Source: Copromyces sp. CBS 386.78
Taxonomy: Eukaryota > Ascomycota > Sordariomycetes > Sordariales > Sordariaceae
Length of the DNA: 11,844 nt
NCBI GenBank assembly: GCA_030685235.1
Contig: MU839346.1
Coordinates: forward strand, 1 to 11,844
Direction: 5' to 3'
Part shown: positions 9,885-11,844 of the stretch, one piece after another
Numbering within the stretch: position 1 is the first letter of the stretch
Layout: each line of letters starts with the position of its first letter
Position numbers and translations under genes: made by a program
Notes under the pieces: generated by a model
The model's input: only the letters and a program-made list of their open reading frames with translations
Database searches by the model: none
Told to the model about the DNA's origin: nothing

Positions 9885-10019
9885 GTGTGGACCCTGATCT
9901 GGATGCGAGCGATCTGATTGGCTCAAAAATTTTTGGGTGCATTAGCGCACGGGAAGGGCGGGGCGACGGCGGGGCGGCGGTGCGAATAGACTTTGATGGC
10001 GGTGCGAAAAGACTTTCTC
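9885..10019 (-). repeat. MULE right terminal inverted repeat
   Basis: This is the reverse complement of the left repeat over 135 bases without gaps. It ends in GACTTTCTC, with GGCGGTGC motifs at the mirrored offsets. The differences from the left copy are largely C/T or G/A. Confidence 0.88.
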
Positions 10020-10028
10020 TATAATAAA
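10020..10028. repeat. Overlapping target duplications between the MULE and the MITE
   Basis: The nine bases TATAATAAA separate the two elements. Bases 10020-10027 are the right copy of the MULE duplication, and 10021-10028 (ATAATAAA) are the left copy of the MITE duplication, so seven bases serve both. Either insertion order gives this arrangement. Confidence 0.8.
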
Positions 10029-10443
10029 GAGAAACGCTATCTGCACCGCCGCAAAACGCTATCTGCACCGCCGTCTAAAATGTTAATAAAGTATAACTTA
10101 GGCAAATAGTAAGCTCTAAATATAAAAGTAGTATTTTTAAGTTCGGTAAGGTTCTCTCTACTATAATATACTTACTAACCTTTACTCCGCCTCACCTATC
10201 TACTATTTTAGAAGATATAAGAAATTTCCAAATAAAGATTTCTTTTTCTTAAATTATTAGTAGGTTTAAAGGCTGCAGTAATATTTAAGAGCTGGTTTCA
10301 ATACTATTAAATAGGGTAGAAAATTACAAAAATTCCAAGCCTACTTTGAGGCTATAAACCCCTATTTTGGTAGAGTAATTCGAGATTCTATTTTTGGACG
10401 GCGGTGCAGATAGCGTTTTGCGGCGGTGCAGATAGCGTTTCTC
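10029..10443. mobile_element. MITE-like nonautonomous element, 415 bp
   Basis: Perfect 47-bp terminal inverted repeats (10029-10075 and 10397-10443) enclose about 320 bp of AT-rich sequence with no coding potential that I can see. An exact 8-bp duplication ATAATAAA (10021-10028 and 10444-10451) flanks it. Each inverted repeat holds two 22-bp units ending in GCACCGCC (GAGAAACGCTATCT then GCAAAACGCTATCT as the 14-nt parts). The arrangement copies that of the MULE ends, so a MULE transposase related to the neighbour probably moved it. The interior does not resemble the MULE interior, so it is not a simple deletion of this copy. Confidence 0.88.
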
Positions 10444-10451
10444 ATAATAAA
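10444..10451. repeat. Target-site duplication, right copy (MITE)
   Basis: ATAATAAA follows the right inverted repeat and equals 10021-10028. Its final A (10451) is the base that rejoins 6439 in the uninterrupted site. Confidence 0.85.
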
Positions 10452-10887
10452 TGATTTTATAAATATTATTAACGAATTTTTAATAGTTATAAATATTTGG
10501 TTAGTTATATTTAAATTAATTATCGAATTCTATCCGCTATTCGTTTAATAATATTATTATTGTATTATTTATTTACGTATAGAAATACTTTAGATTTTAC
10601 CGCGACTATATTTTATAATTAAATAATTTGGTAGTTTCGAATTTTGGTTTATTAATACCCTAGAAATTTTTTTCGGTTAGGAAAGGTTTAGTAGGAGGTT
10701 TAGCGGGAGGTTTAGCGGCGGGAGGTTTAATATATAAAAGAAGAGGAATTTTTAAAACCTTTTTTTCGGTTATTAGTTTTAATTTAACGATAGGTTTGAT
10801 TTAGGGGACGGGAAGCGGCGGTACGAATATTTCGGTATTTGTTTCGATATTGAAATTATAATATAAATTATATATTATATTGTAACG
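10451..10887 (-). pseudogene. RIP-degraded coiled-coil protein gene, N-terminal part (continues at 6439)
   Basis: The minus-strand frame with codon first bases at multiples of 3 is the same class as the relic at 4213-6439. It reads TEIFVPPLPVP, KLKLITEKKVLKIPLLLYIK, then a Lys-Pro-Pro repeat (AKPPAKPPTKPFLTEKNF), NEQRIEFDNQFKYNQPNIYN and FVNNIYKIIYY. It runs straight into the distal part when 6440-10450 is removed (4011 bp, a multiple of three). All stops seen are TAA/TAG. The start is uncertain. An ATA-ATA pair near 10878 could be a mutated ATG, and the sequence upstream changes to a less AT-rich composition. The function is unrecognised. The pattern GGTTTAGCGGGAGGTTTAG on the plus strand is the complement of the KPP repeat, not telomeric sequence. 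Confidence 0.6.
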
Positions 10888-11245
10888 GGGATAGCACGGT
10901 TGACACGGGTGCTGGTCGTATAGTTTAATTAGGGTTCTATGAAGTCTGTTTGAGGCGGATCTATTGGAGGTGCGAGGTTTTAAGGGGGGCTGCGCGAGTA
11001 TAGCTACGGAGATAGCTACGGCGTAATAATTTTAATTGTAAAGATTAGAGCGCTATAGCTCCGGGCCCTAGCCCTATAATATTACCCCCCTCCTTCCCTC
11101 TCCCCCTCCCCTTTTTGCCCTACTATCCTGTCGTAGCCGTATAGTACTTGCCTTTTATTTTTTCGTTAATAGTATTACCGGTAATCTGGCCAGTTTACAA
11201 CGTTTAAGTGATTCTAAGCGTTAGCTCTGAATTACGCTCCTTTCT

Positions 11246-11299
11246 GAGCTTAAGCGTTGACGAGAGCTTAAGCGTTGATGAGAGCTTAAGCATTGGGAG
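11246..11299. repeat. 18-bp tandem repeat, three copies
   Basis: The units are GAGCTTAAGCGTTGACGA, GAGCTTAAGCGTTGATGA and the diverged GAGCTTAAGCATTGGGAG. Each contains the palindrome GCTTAAGC. A looser relative (CTAAGCGTTAGCTCTGA) lies just upstream. Short tandem arrays like this are common in subtelomeres. Confidence 0.75.
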
Positions 11300-11425
11300 T
11301 AGGAGATTACACCTGATTGGCTGGCTGGTTCCCGCTAATGCAAGCTAGTGAAATCTGACTAATGCCTACGCTCCTTAGGCCTTGGCTCCTTTAGCTTTAC
11401 CCGTCGCCCGCCCAAGTCCAAAACT

Positions 11426-11522
11426 ACCGCCGCCGTTATCGTCGCCGTTGCTATCGCTATCGTTGTCGCTATTGTAATAGTGATAGTGATGATGATAATG
11501 ATGGTGATGGTGATGGTGATAG
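11426..11522. repeat. Degenerate trinucleotide tract (GCC/ATC then GTGATG type)
   Basis: The tract has a three-base rhythm throughout, moving from GCCGTTATCGTC to GATGGTGATGGTGATGG. It produces an Ile/Thr-rich open frame on the minus strand that I do not regard as a gene. Confidence 0.7.
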
Positions 11523-11750
11523 TTATAAGATGAAAGTTAGGAGATTTTGGGAATTTGGGAACTTCGAGCCTTTTATCTTCAGCGACCCTGCTTCTCTCAT
11601 CTTCTTTCTCCTTTTCTCTCTCCTTCTCTCTCCCCTTCACTCTTTCCCTTTATCATCTATCGTACCTTCCTAAAGTAGAAGATTTTCGTCATTTCTCAGG
11701 GTCTTGCAGCGGGCCGAGAGCTTAGTATCTTAGGTTCCCGGTCTAATAGG

Positions 11751-11844
11751 TAGGGTTAGGGTTAGGGTTAGGGTTAGGGTTAGGGTTAGGGTTAGGGTTA
11801 GGGTTAGGGTTAGGGTTAGGGTTAGGGTTAGGGTTAGGGTTAGG
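11751..11844 (+). repeat. Telomere, (TTAGGG)n, running to the chromosome end
   Basis: TAGGGTTAGGG... continues without a single variant to the last base, about 15.6 units. It is G-rich toward the window's 3' end, so the physical chromosome end is on the right. TTAGGG is the usual repeat of filamentous ascomycetes. The preceding AATAGG forms a natural junction. Confidence 0.97.

Larger units (their letters stand above)
6440..10019 (+). mobile_element. Mutator-like DNA transposon (MULE), 3580 bp, full length but with a broken transposase
   Basis: Two 135-bp terminal inverted repeats (6440-6574 and 9885-10019) align without gaps and differ at about ten positions. An exact 8-bp duplication (TATAATAA) flanks them. 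Between them is one transposase gene reading left to right. The element is far richer in GC than the DNA on either side and keeps many CpA dinucleotides, so it has seen little RIP compared with its surroundings. It sits in the minus-strand gene relic, about 1.7 kb from the telomere, directly next to a smaller element with related ends. Confidence 0.9.
10888..11750. other. Telomere-adjacent noncoding region
   Basis: This stretch is less AT-extreme than the RIP tracts. It holds a twice-repeated ATAGCTACGG word (near 11000), a C-rich pyrimidine run (about 11083-11118), an 18-bp tandem repeat, a trinucleotide tract and a second pyrimidine run (about 11586-11654). No frame shows coding features. 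The minus-strand frame at 11359-11640 consists of low-complexity Lys/Glu and Ile/Thr runs made by the simple repeats. No telomere-linked helicase is visible. Confidence 0.6.

Noticed and set aside
6440..10019. hAT superfamily assignment, suggested by the 8-bp target duplications
   Set aside because: The protein has the FAR1-like domain, YDNTYKTN/TDYD/C-x2-H signature and SWIM-like motif of Mutator-like transposases, and the inverted repeats are long; hAT elements have short ends and a different domain.
9173..10068. Minus-strand open frames over the transposase tail and right inverted repeat (up to 190 residues)
   Set aside because: They lie antisense to the AT-hook tail and terminal repeat and have no domain. 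The 190-residue frame even shares a stretch with a plus-strand frame at 6412-6615, because both cross the same inverted repeat.
10688..10730. GGTTTAG-like words taken for interstitial telomeric repeats
   Set aside because: Their spacing is irregular, and they read as Lys-Pro-Pro codons on the minus strand in the frame of the gene relic.
11359..11640. 93-residue minus-strand frame near the telomere
   Set aside because: It is made entirely of low-complexity runs generated by the trinucleotide and pyrimidine tracts.
1..11844. tRNA, rRNA, CRISPR array or secondary-metabolite genes
   Set aside because: No cloverleaf with conserved loops, no rRNA-like block, no spacer array and no such protein domain was seen on either strand.

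Overview
This window is the right-hand end of a fungal chromosome, most likely from a filamentous ascomycete. It finishes in about 94 bp of uninterrupted TTAGGG repeats running to the last base. Much of the rest is extremely AT-rich, poor in CpA/TpG and rich in TpA, which is the signature of repeat-induced point mutation (RIP). The short GT-AG intron and the transposon types also fit Pezizomycotina. I cannot name a species. I see no intact protein-coding gene in the window.

Layout. (1) 1-91 is the end of a transposon of the same terminal type as the two further right. (2) 93-605 (+) is the RIP-damaged end of a Ty3/gypsy chromovirus polyprotein (GPY/F region and chromodomain). (3) About 1021-3334 (+) is a long RIP-damaged reading frame I do not recognise, with one apparent frame change at a T8 tract. 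(4) 3335-4212 is intergenic. (5) From about 10887 back to 4213 on the minus strand lies a second unrecognised RIP-damaged gene. It is about 885 codons long, with a Lys-Pro-Pro-rich N-terminal part and a Lys/Gln/Glu coiled-coil repeat, and it is split by inserted DNA. (6) The insertion (6440-10450) is exactly 4011 bp. It consists of a 3580-bp Mutator-like element (MULE, 6440-10019), a 415-bp MITE-like element (10029-10443) and two 8-bp target duplications. Removing it restores one continuous minus-strand frame. (7) 10888-11750 is telomere-adjacent sequence with small tandem repeats but no gene, and (8) 11751-11844 is the telomere.

How the parts relate. The MULE encodes an 883-residue transposase frame (FAR1-like domain, MULE DDE domain, SWIM-like finger, AT-hook tail; one 60-nt intron) broken by eight in-frame TAA/TAG codons but no frameshift. 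Its ends, the MITE ends and the element end at 1-91 share one architecture: 14 nt, GCACCGCY, 14 nt, GCACCGCC. This suggests one transposase family moved all three. The insertions are much less RIP-altered than the relics around them, so they probably arrived after the main round of RIP.
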